Shown one piece after another: positions 23,116 through 32,718 of a stretch of DNA of 64,000 bases (the stretch's first letter is position 1; each line of letters opens with the position of its first letter). This DNA comes from Cunninghamia lanceolata (lineage: Eukaryota; Streptophyta; Pinopsida; Cupressales; Cupressaceae). The stretch lies in the NCBI GenBank assembly GCA_027924645.1, contig BSBN01000252.1, forward strand, positions 4,278,001 through 4,342,000, read 5' to 3'. Made by a program: the position numbers and the translations under genes. The notes beneath the pieces are model-generated. The model ran no database searches and was not told where the DNA came from. It saw only the letters and a program-made list of their open reading frames with translations.

Positions 23116-25279
23116 TAAACCCAATCACCAAGGATATCCCAATAGGCTCACATGGCCATAAGCCCTCTAGGCTATATAAGTAATAACATGCCCTCAAGGC
23201 ATTACAAATATCAAGAACAAGATGACACCTAGGGAGGGTCACACCTCCCCTTCCCTATACAAGATGAGCATTGCCTTCCAACTAGAAGGAGCTCTTTCTA
23301 CACCCAAAACAAAACCCCAAAACTAACAGAAAAACTCAAAGAAGACTAATTCAACTCATTCATCAAGCTAGAAACAAACATACATTTCAAACAACAATCA
23401 CATAAGAGAGTAGAATTGATTCACCAACCTTCCAAAGCCCAATTATGGAATGAAAGTTGATGTAGAGCTCCTCTTCCCTCCTTCTTTTCCAAGAACCCCT
23501 TCTTTTCACAATAATCCAACCCCCTAACTCTCCTCCTTCCCTTTCTTTTAAACTAATTCCCTCTATTTTTCTAATTTCCCAAGTGGCATTAAACAACTAA
23601 CCACAACTCACCCATTATCCTAATGGTCATAAAAACAATTTACCCCCACTTCATAGGTCCCCCACTTCATAGGTTCCCCACTATAGTCCTACCTACAACA
23701 CATGGTGAATTTAAAATACATTAAGTAAAATAAAATACAAATGGAGTGGATGACACACTACCCCAAATAAGGGGAACCCCACCAAAAGAGAGGCACATGG
23801 AGACAAACACTCCATTATTAGGGAATCATGGAGTTATTTTATGACTTATAGGTGGCCTGAGTGTGGATTACACTCACCCCATTGTCCCCCATGCTTCCAA
23901 ATTCGTCACTTAACTTCACTGTGAAGTTTAAGTGACCATATGGAAGCTAACCCAGGGTTATCCTAGCCAAAAAGGTCCCTAGACCCATGGGGTATAACCT
24001 AGGGTTGATTTCTGCCTAGTTAGAACTCCCAGAGTCAAATAAAACACAAGATAAAGGGTCAAAAAGAACTAAAATTTAAACAAGATTAAAACAACATTTC
24101 TTACAACAGTTATCATAGTAAAAGTAAATCAAAAGATAACCTTTATTCCCTTGACCTCATGCAACATTAACACATTACAATATTACAACATTTTCCAAAC
24201 ATGAGGTTGATCCTAGTTCCTCATTGAACTAGATCGGCTTACAAGGGATACAACATAGGTATGAGATGGTCTCCTGTAATTGTGGTTTTGTTAGAAATAC
24301 CTGCACACTCAAACTTGAAGTCAATACCACATAGAGATATCATAGCCGAAGCAAAACTAAATACATGCATCTTTAAACATTCAACCATAGAATCATATTG
24401 AGTTTCCATATCCATTCATCATTTTCTTCCAAACAATATCTAAATTATCATTGCATAATTATTTCCTTAAAAATCAATTAGGTTTAATGAGCAAGATTCC
24501 AGAACATAAGTCTCTCAACATATAATAATAATAAGAATCATTGCAAATAGTCTCATGAACAATAGTGTAAAAAGTAGGCCTCACAATAAACAAGCAAAGA
24601 AATGTTGTGTGCTTTAATTGCAATAGATCTAGTCATATTGCAAGATTCTGTAGAAGTAGGAATAATGAAAAAAGAGGTCTGGTAAACAGAAACCTGGATG
24701 AGCCGAGACAAGACAAAGGCAAGGGAAAAGTTGATATGAATAAGATCCAAAATGAAATAAACATGACATGGGTCAAAAAGGGTGAAATGAACAACGATAA
24801 TGAGTCTGCACCGAAATTCGGTGCTAGTAATCCCTCTGGAAATTGAATTAGGAACTCTGGCTCAAGGGGAGCTGCATAGAAATTCCCCCAGCCAGTAAGT
24901 GGGTGCCTAAATCTGGGACAATGATTAAAGTTAGAAAAGCCTATTGTAGACCATTTGGAAGGATTTTTAGAAGAAAAGAAGTGGATATGGTAATTTACAG
25001 AGCGATTCATGAGAAACTGTATCAAGAAACAGAGTAACCGGATGAAGTTAGGGCAATGCATTTATTACAATGACAAATTAGGTTTTACGGAGGATAAAAA
25101 GTCACTTGCTCAAGCATTTGAATCACTTTGCATTCAAAGAGAAGAAGAAGAAGAGAATCTAAATTGAAAATCTAGAGATTGAAACACGAAGAATGAATTT
25201 GGCTGGTAATTGATCAACCCTAACTCCATAGAAGAAAAAGATACCTTTTTGTGAAGCTCTGAATTTGTAATCTGTTGAG

Positions 25280-28200
25280 ATGGCTACTCCTCTTATTGTT
25301 GATATTACTAAAAGGCCCTGTCCAAAATTTAAGAAGCATCCTTACAAGTCAGTCGAAGTCAAACCATTAGGTGCTTTTTCCGGTGTCCCATACAGAGTAC
25401 TACATGTAGAAGATATTAGGGCATACATCCATTATAACATGGATGAGTTTAGAAATATGATATTACTGGAATTGTTTGAGAACCATCTACATGATGATAA
25501 CTATGATTTGAAACCAGAATTCAAAACCCTAGAGTGAAAACATTTTCTACAAGTCATTGAATTTATGACATTTGATGAGAGTGAGTGGGTTCGTTACATC
25601 TTGAGCTAAATGCATGATGAGTTCATATGGCCGTTGAAACCTTTCAAGATTACAAAGGATGTTATTAGAATTGTGACTGGGTTAAATTCAACCACTGGAT
25701 TACCCATGTTGAAATCTGTGAAAAACCAGACTGTTACTAATGCAACCAGTGCCAAGTTTGACAGAAAGGAAATGACCATCAATGACATTATTAAAATGGA
25801 TGTTAAGTTTGCCTCTATGATGATTGGTTACAAGATTTATCACTCCAGCAGGGAGAACTCTGTCTCTGAAACTGCCATATATGTAGCATATCAAATGTTG
25901 AAAGAAAATGCAGATTATGACCTATGTGAGCTGTTACAAAACCAACTGATTGAGAACTTGAGCAAAATTAAGGACAAGAAAAACACCTTCAAATATGGTT
26001 CTTTGATTATATGTTTATTCTTCTACTTCATGAATGATGTGCCTGGAGTAAAAGGTGTGCAATGGACTAGTGACAGACCAATTGCAATACAAATAAGAGA
26101 TCATCTACACATCATTGGAGATTCTAAGGCACATAAAACTACAATCTGGGGGTACCTTAAAAATTTTCAGAGTATGATTCTCTCTAGGGAAAGAATCCCT
26201 GAATCAGTAGTTGAGAAATACAAAAATGAAATCTATTTTATGGTGGACACTGATTAGTGCCTAATGGACGCTGTAGAACCCAAAACTATTTGGATTATGC
26301 CTATGGGTTATGAGAAGATTTTGGAAATGTATGATCAACATCTCTTGAGAAAACCCAAGGATGACTTTGTTGAGAGGTTTGGGACTTACAAAGAGCTTGG
26401 TGAAAAGCTGCATGTTGAACTCTGGAAGCTAGAGATTAAGAGAAAAGCTTAGAAGCAAGTAGAAATGTATGATGAAAGCATTGGGATAACAAAGGAAGCT
26501 ATGAGGCAAAACAGAGAAAGAATATAAAAGTTGAGAAGGAGAAGCAGGATAAGAAACGAAGAAGTACTCGAGTAGAATCCTCCTCCACTCTAAGGACTAC
26601 TAGGAGCTCTGTTGCTACCCCTATTCCCCCAAAATCTGCCAATCCTGAGAAATTGAAAGACATATCATCCAGTAAGGAAAAGAAGAGAACTAAAGTAAAG
26701 ACAAAGAGATCACATGGCAGTTTGGAAAAGAAGGATGAAGAAAAGACAGACTCAGATGATGGGCTCAAGGAACTAAAGGCCATAGGTGCTAAAGCTGTTA
26801 AAGTATCTAAAGAGAAGCCTTCCAAAAGCAAGAAGACAAATAAAAGGCAGAGATCAGAGGCTGATGATAATAAGCAAATTCCCTATGTGAAAAACATTAT
26901 CAAGACAATCACTATTGATGGGAATTTAAAACCATTGACTAAATTCTATAATCTTTACAATGATGCTGACAAAAGACTTTTGGAGAAGCCACTATCAAGT
27001 ACTTGAATGTATTCAATTGAGTACTAGTAGAAATTTTGTCAGAAATTCCAAAAGGCTTAAGAGACATCTTAAAGTTAAGAAAAGAAGCAGCCAAGTCAAA
27101 AGATATGGAGTTGAGGGAACATGTGTTAACCACTCTATGTCTACTGATCTCTAGTAGAGAAGAAGTTAAAAAATTTAAAGAGGTCAAAAATGAATTTAGG
27201 AGTAAGACAAGAATGAACAAACTGATGATTGGAGAGATAGATGAAATAGTCCAAGAAACTAAACAAATTTTGAGAAAAGCTTTGGACAAGAATAGGTTCT
27301 TTGTTGTGTCAGATGAGCCTGCTGATGACACACCAATCCTGGATAAAGAAGAGCAGTAGAAGGATGAGCAACAATTTGGAATGGATGATTCCTCTGTCCC
27401 AGAAGAGGAAGCAATAAGCAGGGAAGAAGTAAAAATGATAGATGAAATTGTTGATGTAGGAGGTATTCTAACTCCTCGGGATCATTCTGACAAAGAAGAT
27501 ATAGAGATGAATATAGAAGCAGATGATCCAATTGAATATGATTCAATGAAGATTGAAGAGCATGAAATAGAAAAGGCCAAGAACCAAGAAGAAGAAGAAG
27601 TGAAGGGTAAGGAAGATAAAGCAAAAGAAGATGGTGCAAATGTAGATGCACCCAAACAAAATAGTCCTAATACTAACACTGAGAAAACTCAAGGAAAGGA
27701 AAATGGTCTAGAAATTGTGGTAAGAGACACTGCAGATGTAGTGAAGAGTTTCCTGAGTAAAGAAATGCTAGAGTTTGATGAACCAAAACTGATTCAAGAA
27801 CCAATCAACCTAGATACTCTCTCTTCAGTCCAAATGATGAAGATAACATCTTTCACACAAGCCAAAGCAAGAGAACAGATATTGAAATCTCACATAGAGG
27901 ACAGTGAGCTATTAGGCCTTGCATCTAGTATATTGGAAAAGATAATGCCAACTTTCTAGAAGAATCCATCTAATTCTCCCTTCAGAAATCTGAAGAGCCC
28001 TGTAAATTCTATAAGTACACACTTTGAGTCCTTTGAGAAGTCTACAGAGATTAAAGTCCAGAATGAATTTTTTGATAAGAGATTTAGTGAGCTAAAGGGC
28101 CTAATAGGGAATGATAGAAAGATACTTGATATCAGTATAAAGAGTATTCAAAATGCACTTAATGATGGAGGTGATGTATAAATTTTTTTCTATCTTGGCC

Positions 28201-28606
28201 CAAAGTTATTGAGGATATTGAGAAGAAGATAAAGGAGCAGGAACAAAAATTGTTGAATCTATCTCAAAATTTTGATCCTCTAACAGTTTCTTTAGTAAGT
28301 CAGGAGTGTCAACCAATTAGCTTGACTGATGAAATAAAGAATCTTGTTAAAGAAAAGAGCAATATTGTGGAGAGAATGTGTGAGCTCTAGGGATTGATTG
28401 CCCCCAAGTTAGAAACAATCTTTACTGCTTTATCAGAAGCTCAAGTTGTAGTCCAGATAGGTGATCCTTTAGATTTGAAGAAAGCAGAAACACAAGCATT
28501 CCTACTAAGTGGACACATCTCAATTTTGGATGGCATAAAAAGAAGTTGGGCCTCTGAACTTGTGCAGTTGAAAAATAGTTTTGCAGACATTCTCAAGTTC
28601 ATGTAA
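25280..28606 (+). pseudogene. Large orphan ORF of element D (about 1,100 codons, decayed)
   Basis: Starts MATPLIVDITKRP and is read in one frame to 26528 across stops at 25535, 25607, 26255 and 26450. It then shifts to other frames for 26529-27005, 27030-28180 and 28190-28606. The N-terminal half looks globular: HDEFIWPLKPFKITKDVIR, then SENSV-type and FKYGSLIICLFFYFMND segments. The middle is a Lys/Ser-rich linker. The C-terminal half is acidic with coiled-coil character (EEEEVKGKEDKAKEDG; DEIKNLVKEKSNIVERM). No RT (YVDD), integrase (HHCC, DDE), protease (DSG) or kinase motif is present. I do not recognise the family. Its place after gag would normally hold pol, so it replaces or outlived pol. 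Confidence 0.6.
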
Positions 28607-28846
28607 ATATAATACATGGTTTATTTGTACATATGCGGCCTTGTATATAGATTTCTTGTGTAAATTTTGGTTTACGGATCCCAGCCTTTGCCATTGATGT
28701 GAAAGGGGGAGTGAGAGACAGTGAAAAATGAAAGAAAATGAAGAATCCATCAAAGGGGGAACAGTGGAAGAATATATAAGTGTACTCAGTAGGGGGAGTC
28801 AGTCATGACACATAGTCATTTTTCACTAAGTGTGGTCATCAATGCC

Positions 28847-28857
28847 AAAGGGGGAGA
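28847..28857 (+). promoter_or_regulatory. Polypurine tract of element D, last of four similar motifs
   Basis: AAAGGGGGAGA lies just before the 3' LTR (28859). Similar tracts stand upstream: AAAGGGGGAGTGAGAG (28702), AAAGGGGGAACAG (28755) and AGGGGGAGTCAG (28792). The one touching the LTR would prime plus-strand synthesis; the others could be extra priming sites or relics of past shifts. Confidence 0.7.
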
Positions 28858-28858
28858 T

Positions 28859-29972
28859 TGTTGGCAAGAGACACTGTAAAGCATGTCATGTGTTGTCATT
28901 GATGGAAACTAAGTCTATTTTACACATTCGCAATGCAGTATTAGATCATACTGAAAGTCAATTCCAAGATTTGTCAAGTCCAGATAGACAAGAACAAGGT
29001 ATATGACAGAGTTCAATATTTTGGTCAGTGGATCTCTCTAGTTAATCATTGTGTGTTGCAAATATGAGGGAGTGTAGAGGAATGTCAGAACAATCTAAAT
29101 CCAAAATTTCAACCTCCGGTGACAAAGGGATTAAAAGTTATGAGTATCTAAGTACCGGGTCCTAATATGAAAGAACAGTTCAATGAAGAACAAACTGACT
29201 TGTGTTAGATCCTTGTGCAGATCTAGCATAAGTGTTTTGGTGAGTTGTGTATGGGATATAATCTTAGTGGCTAACATGTATGGTGACCCGCAAGTGTTAT
29301 TTCTGGTACGCATCAATATTGGTGTATGGATTCAGCCGACATAAAAGAGTACTTGTATTGTTTGTTAAATTCTTCATAAGGCCGACAGAAAGGTGATTGA
29401 ATTTCTTGAGGCAGATATATATAGCTGATGGATTCGAGTGTATTGATGGATGTTGTAGTGTGATGTAGTAGTGCAAAAAGGCAGATTAAAGAGTGAAAGA
29501 GAAGAGATCTAAGGTCCAGATTATGGCAAAGCAGTAAGCAGGATAGAGTAAAGATGAAGTGTGTAAGATCAATATCCTGTGCTTAATCAGAACTAAATTC
29601 TTGCATTGGCAGATGTTGATCATTAGTTCAAACAATTTGTAATCTTTTTGCAATCATTCTTGTAGGTAGTGAGCCTCTTTTGAGCAGTGAGCCTGAAGGC
29701 AAGTGCCTTCCCCTTTTTGTAATACTTTTAACAGAGTATAATCTTTGTGGGTTAACCCCCACCGTAGTTTTTCCCTTAACCGGTTTTCCACATTAAAAAT
29801 CTTGGTGTCAAGTGTGTTATTTGTGTTTTTGCTCGTGTTATTGATTCTTGCTTTTCATGGTTATATTATTAATTTGTTAAGAAGTGGTAAAGAAGAATTA
29901 ACTACAATAAGCAATAAAAGTTTTAAGACAACTGATTCACCACCCTCTTAGTTGTTAGCCCTAATTCCAACA
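28859..29972 (+). repeat. 3' LTR of element D
   Basis: 1,114 bp, the partner of 18056-19188, with scattered substitutions and a few short indels. Ends in CCAACA and is followed by the target duplication CAAGG. Confidence 0.9.
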
Positions 29973-30287
29973 CAAGGTTCATATCTTGGGAAGGTATGGA
30001 ACCCTAAAAGATGAATTCTGATATTCAGGAGTTTATTGCTTGTTCAAAATTTTCAAACAACACATCAACTATCAAAATCTTATGATTTCAAAACTGAAAT
30101 CATAACCCTACAATCTCGACATCCCTTGAAACTACATAACCCTAAAATACATTATATCAAACAATCTACTTGGTTTGCCCATTGGACCTCTACAATGTTC
30201 CATTAAACACTACACATAGTTGTGCATGCTTCTAAATTGTACCCTAGTCTACAAATATCTGTCATTAGACTACAACAATGCAAATAG

Positions 30288-30516
30288 ACTTACCTGGCTC
30301 TATGAAAACTAAAAGGCCAAAATCAGTAGCTTTCAAGGGTGCATTCTCATCCTTGTTGAGTAACAAAAAATTCTTAGGCTTAAGATCTCGATGCATAACT
30401 CCCATTGTATGACATGTATGCACAACCTGGATAATAGTCCTAAAAAATGTGGCAACAAGTCTTTCATAATAGCATCCCTTGGCAATTATCCTATACAATT
30501 CTGGCCTCTGTGGCAT
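30288..30516 (-). pseudogene. Exon fragment of a calcium-dependent protein kinase (CDPK)
   Basis: Minus-strand residues match the kinase catalytic core of plant CDPKs: [15 protein letters not shown], then the catalytic loop MHRDLKPKN (the family has KPEN, so Glu to Lys), then [17 protein letters not shown] with an intact DFG, and VFIEPG. Right after EPG the DNA reads CCAG/GTAAGT, a consensus splice donor, at the place where I expect an intron in plant CDPK genes. This suggests a genomic copy rather than a processed one. The 5' side breaks off at ELYRI, where a CAGGELFDRI-type sequence is expected, and no other exon was found on either side. Element D lies 300 bp into the would-be intron. It is most likely a gene fragment, but a dispersed gene with huge introns is not excluded. 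Confidence 0.8.
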
Positions 30517-31353
30517 TCATGCCTTGCCTGGATCTTATCTATATAGCTAACAATTGTTACTTAAATGTTCTAATTCATTTTTTGTGTGAGTTGAAGAATG
30601 CAATCTACCCGAGTTTGTTTTTCGTAGAAAAGATCAAAACATTTATTTTTTAGTCTAATTACATTTTTTGTAGATCAAGGGAATTCCTTTCAATTAGGCC
30701 CAGGTCAATGATACAACACAAGAATATAAAGAATGCTTGACTACCTTCACTTATATTGCACAGAGAATTAGAATTTAAACATTGCCATGTTTTAAGAATT
30801 TCCAAAAATACCCATTTCAAATAACTGAACTTCCAAAGGGTCCAGAAAGCTAATCTTTTTATAGTAGCATTCTAGGAACAACAAAAAAATTCCAAAACTG
30901 GAACTGCCATACATATTCAATAAATATAATGCATAAATCCATTTGGGGGCAAAATTATGAAAGACCCACTTACAATATTTTTTCACAAAACCTGTGAATC
31001 TGCTGCATCTGCAACTTGGGCAATCTAGGATCTTGATCCAGAAGGCAAGAGTTCGAATCATAGACAAGACAAGTTAACAGAGTTAGCAGAAAAAAAGGAA
31101 AACATTATTATCAAAACTAATCAGTAGGCTTAGGCCACTTCACTGATCAAGTAGTCAATATCATTTTACATTGCTACAATACACAATCTGCATAATATGC
31201 ACCCATCACATTGATAAGCACACTAATTGGAGACCAAGATACTAAGAGTGTTGTATTGAAGGGTTGGTTGATCCACAAAATAAAACACATTTTACTTTGG
31301 ACATTACTACATTCGTAAACTACTATTGAATGCTATAATACACAATCAGTGAG

Positions 31354-31716
31354 TGTAGAGCCTTGCTTTCCAAATGGTGCTTTGTCTCTGTTATGTAATT
31401 AACAACAGAAGATTTAGGAGTTTAATTAACATCACTATGATGAAGTCTAATTGAATTTATAAGGAAAATAAAAACAAATGTGTAATACCTGAATGTGTTA
31501 AGAGGATAGTAGTTGTAGGTGAGACTTTTATTTCTTTGAAAGTACAATAAAACTTGTCCTTAGTGTAGAGTAATGCTTTCCAAATGGTGCTTGCTTTGTT
31601 TTTTTTGTATTCCTACATAAAAAATAAGAGTGTAGGTAATAGTGTAGCGAGGATGTTAAATTGATTTTTTAAGTTACAAAAAAAGAAAATCCATGTACCA
31701 GAATGTGTCAAGAGGG
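31354..31716. repeat. 210-bp tandem duplication, second copy split by copia X
   Basis: TGTAGAG...GCTTTCCAAATGGTGC starts at 31354 and again at 31564. The first copy runs on into GAATGTGTTAAGAGGATAG then TAGTTGTAGGTGAG. The second copy reaches GAATGTGTCAAGAGGG at 31716 and resumes at 39241 with CAGTAGTTGTAGGTGAG after copia X. The paralogous first copy thus shows the empty target site. Confidence 0.8.
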
Positions 31717-32659
31717 TGTTAGAAATGAAAGCAACACTACTTCAATGGAAATCTTATTCAAATAAATTTTAGCAATCTTTTAAGTGTACATTAACAATGG
31801 AGATTGTAACAAAACATAAACCCACAATACAAAAATATACCAGAAGTAGAATGAAGCACATAACACAAATGTTTAACATGGAGAAAACCCTTTCAGGAAA
31901 AAAACTCCACCAAGAAAAGAGGCCAAGTTGTATTATCTTCACAAAAGGAGATTACAAATACATTCACTTCCTCTATCCTTCAACCTTCACTCCAGTAGAA
32001 CCTGGGTACTTGTAAACTATTATATTCCTCTTATCTACCATGCTATGGTTTATATAGAATTTACACAACCTCAAGACATTAAATGACTTCTTACAAGCCC
32101 ATAACACTTGTCAAGAGTCAACAACACAACCTTGGGCGTCCATGGCCAAGAATAGGATCTTACGGGGTCATAAATGTTGTCATACATGCATCCTACACTT
32201 GGGAAAAATGTTCCCATGTAAGCTTGAATGACTTGGGACCAGAAATAGCCACTTACAGCATCTTATGACTCGTCATATGCTATTATTAGTGTCATAGATT
32301 CTTATGACAACTTACAGTTGTCATAGATTCTTATGACAACTTATAGTTGTCATAGAATCACTTACACCTTCTTACAACATCTATGACATGTGTCATAACA
32401 CTAAAAATAGATTATTCCTCTACATGTGCACCCCACTTTGACCAATTACCATTTACCATAGTAAATGACATCTCATAACTACCGCCAGTAACTTCGGGAC
32501 TTACTGTGCAGTAACTTTGTAATTACCGTAGACAATAAATAATTTTTACCACTACCGGTGAAACCTATACATCCCTTATGGGTAATTACAAATTACAAAT
32601 AATAAATAGAATAAATACAGTATTGGGATTTACAAGGTTAATGGCACCTTATCCCAACA
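31717..32659 (-). repeat. 3' LTR of copia X
   Basis: 943 bp. On the minus strand it starts TGTTGGGATAAGG and ends CATTTCTAACA. A TATA box (minus CTATATAAACC, 32047-32057) marks the promoter. It has the conserved LTR block ATGGAGAAAACCCTTTCAGG (31878-31897). Confidence 0.95.
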
Positions 32660-32672
32660 TTCTCCCACTTGA
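32660..32672 (-). promoter_or_regulatory. Polypurine tract of copia X
   Basis: The minus strand reads CAAGTGGGAGAAT directly before the 3' LTR start TGTTGGG. Confidence 0.8.
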
Positions 32673-32718
32673 CATTATAGATTGCAAATCAACCCATAGG
32701 AAATCAAATAAAAAATAA

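Larger units (their letters stand above)
20211..24599 (+). mobile_element. 4.4-kb unclassified insertion inside the gag of element D
   Basis: The gag frame of element D stops at AAATG (20206-20210) and resumes after AAATG (24600-24604). Deleting 20211-24599 plus one AAATG restores the frame, so this is a clean insertion with a 5-bp duplication. Ends by that rule are TCATGCCC and GCAAAG. A TG...CA reading (TGTCATGCCC...AAGCA) would suit an LTR but leaves an imperfect duplication. I find no coding domain, PBS or LTR pair inside. It may be a large solo LTR or a non-coding element. It is AT-rich with long (AT)n tracts, one GC-rich island (21240-21545) and a 34-bp tandem repeat (23027-23115). Confidence 0.6.
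19257..24846 (+). pseudogene. Copia-type gag C-terminal half: coiled coil plus four zinc knuckles, split by an insertion
   Basis: From an ATG at 19257 (one frameshift and several stops) comes a long Leu/Glu/Lys-rich coiled coil (19394-19790). Then come KYGLGYEKGESS and a basic linker. A run of CCHC knuckles follows: CFNCSKFGH...C (19968, with a TAG before the last Cys), CFKCKRYGHRSNEC (20044) and SCNGFGHMANQC (20150, first Cys lost to Trp). After the insertion 20211-24599 comes CFNCNRSSHIARFC (24611). Removing the insertion joins frame and sense exactly. The end is KGKGKVDMNKIQNE, as in SIRE-type gag tails. The capsid N-terminal domain normally found before the coiled coil is missing. It likely bound RNA in the particle. 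Confidence 0.75.
18056..29972 (+). mobile_element. Element D: non-autonomous copia-type LTR retrotransposon with orphan ORF
   Basis: LTRs at 18056-19188 and 28859-29972 begin TGTTGGCAAGAGACACTG and end AATTCCAACA. CAAGG flanks both sides (18051-18055, 29973-29977), a perfect 5-bp target duplication. The internal region has a PBS-like TTGGTATTAGATC, a coiled-coil/zinc-knuckle gag portion, a long orphan ORF, and a PPT AAAGGGGGAGA directly before the 3' LTR. No protease, integrase, RT or RNase H could be found. With the 4.4-kb insertion at 20211-24599 removed, the element is about 7.5 kb. It fits a large retrotransposon derivative (LARD) that depends on a partner element, here with its own coding cargo. 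Confidence 0.85.

Noticed and set aside
25280..28606. A host gene trapped between two LTRs
   Set aside because: The ORF lies between gag and PPT inside one element with a matching 5-bp target duplication; no introns or host family motifs are seen, so element-borne cargo is simpler.
30985..31065. A tRNA gene
   Set aside because: Only a B-box-like GTTCGAATC and a partial anticodon-arm look are present; no acceptor or D stem pairs, so it is listed only as a possible SINE relic.
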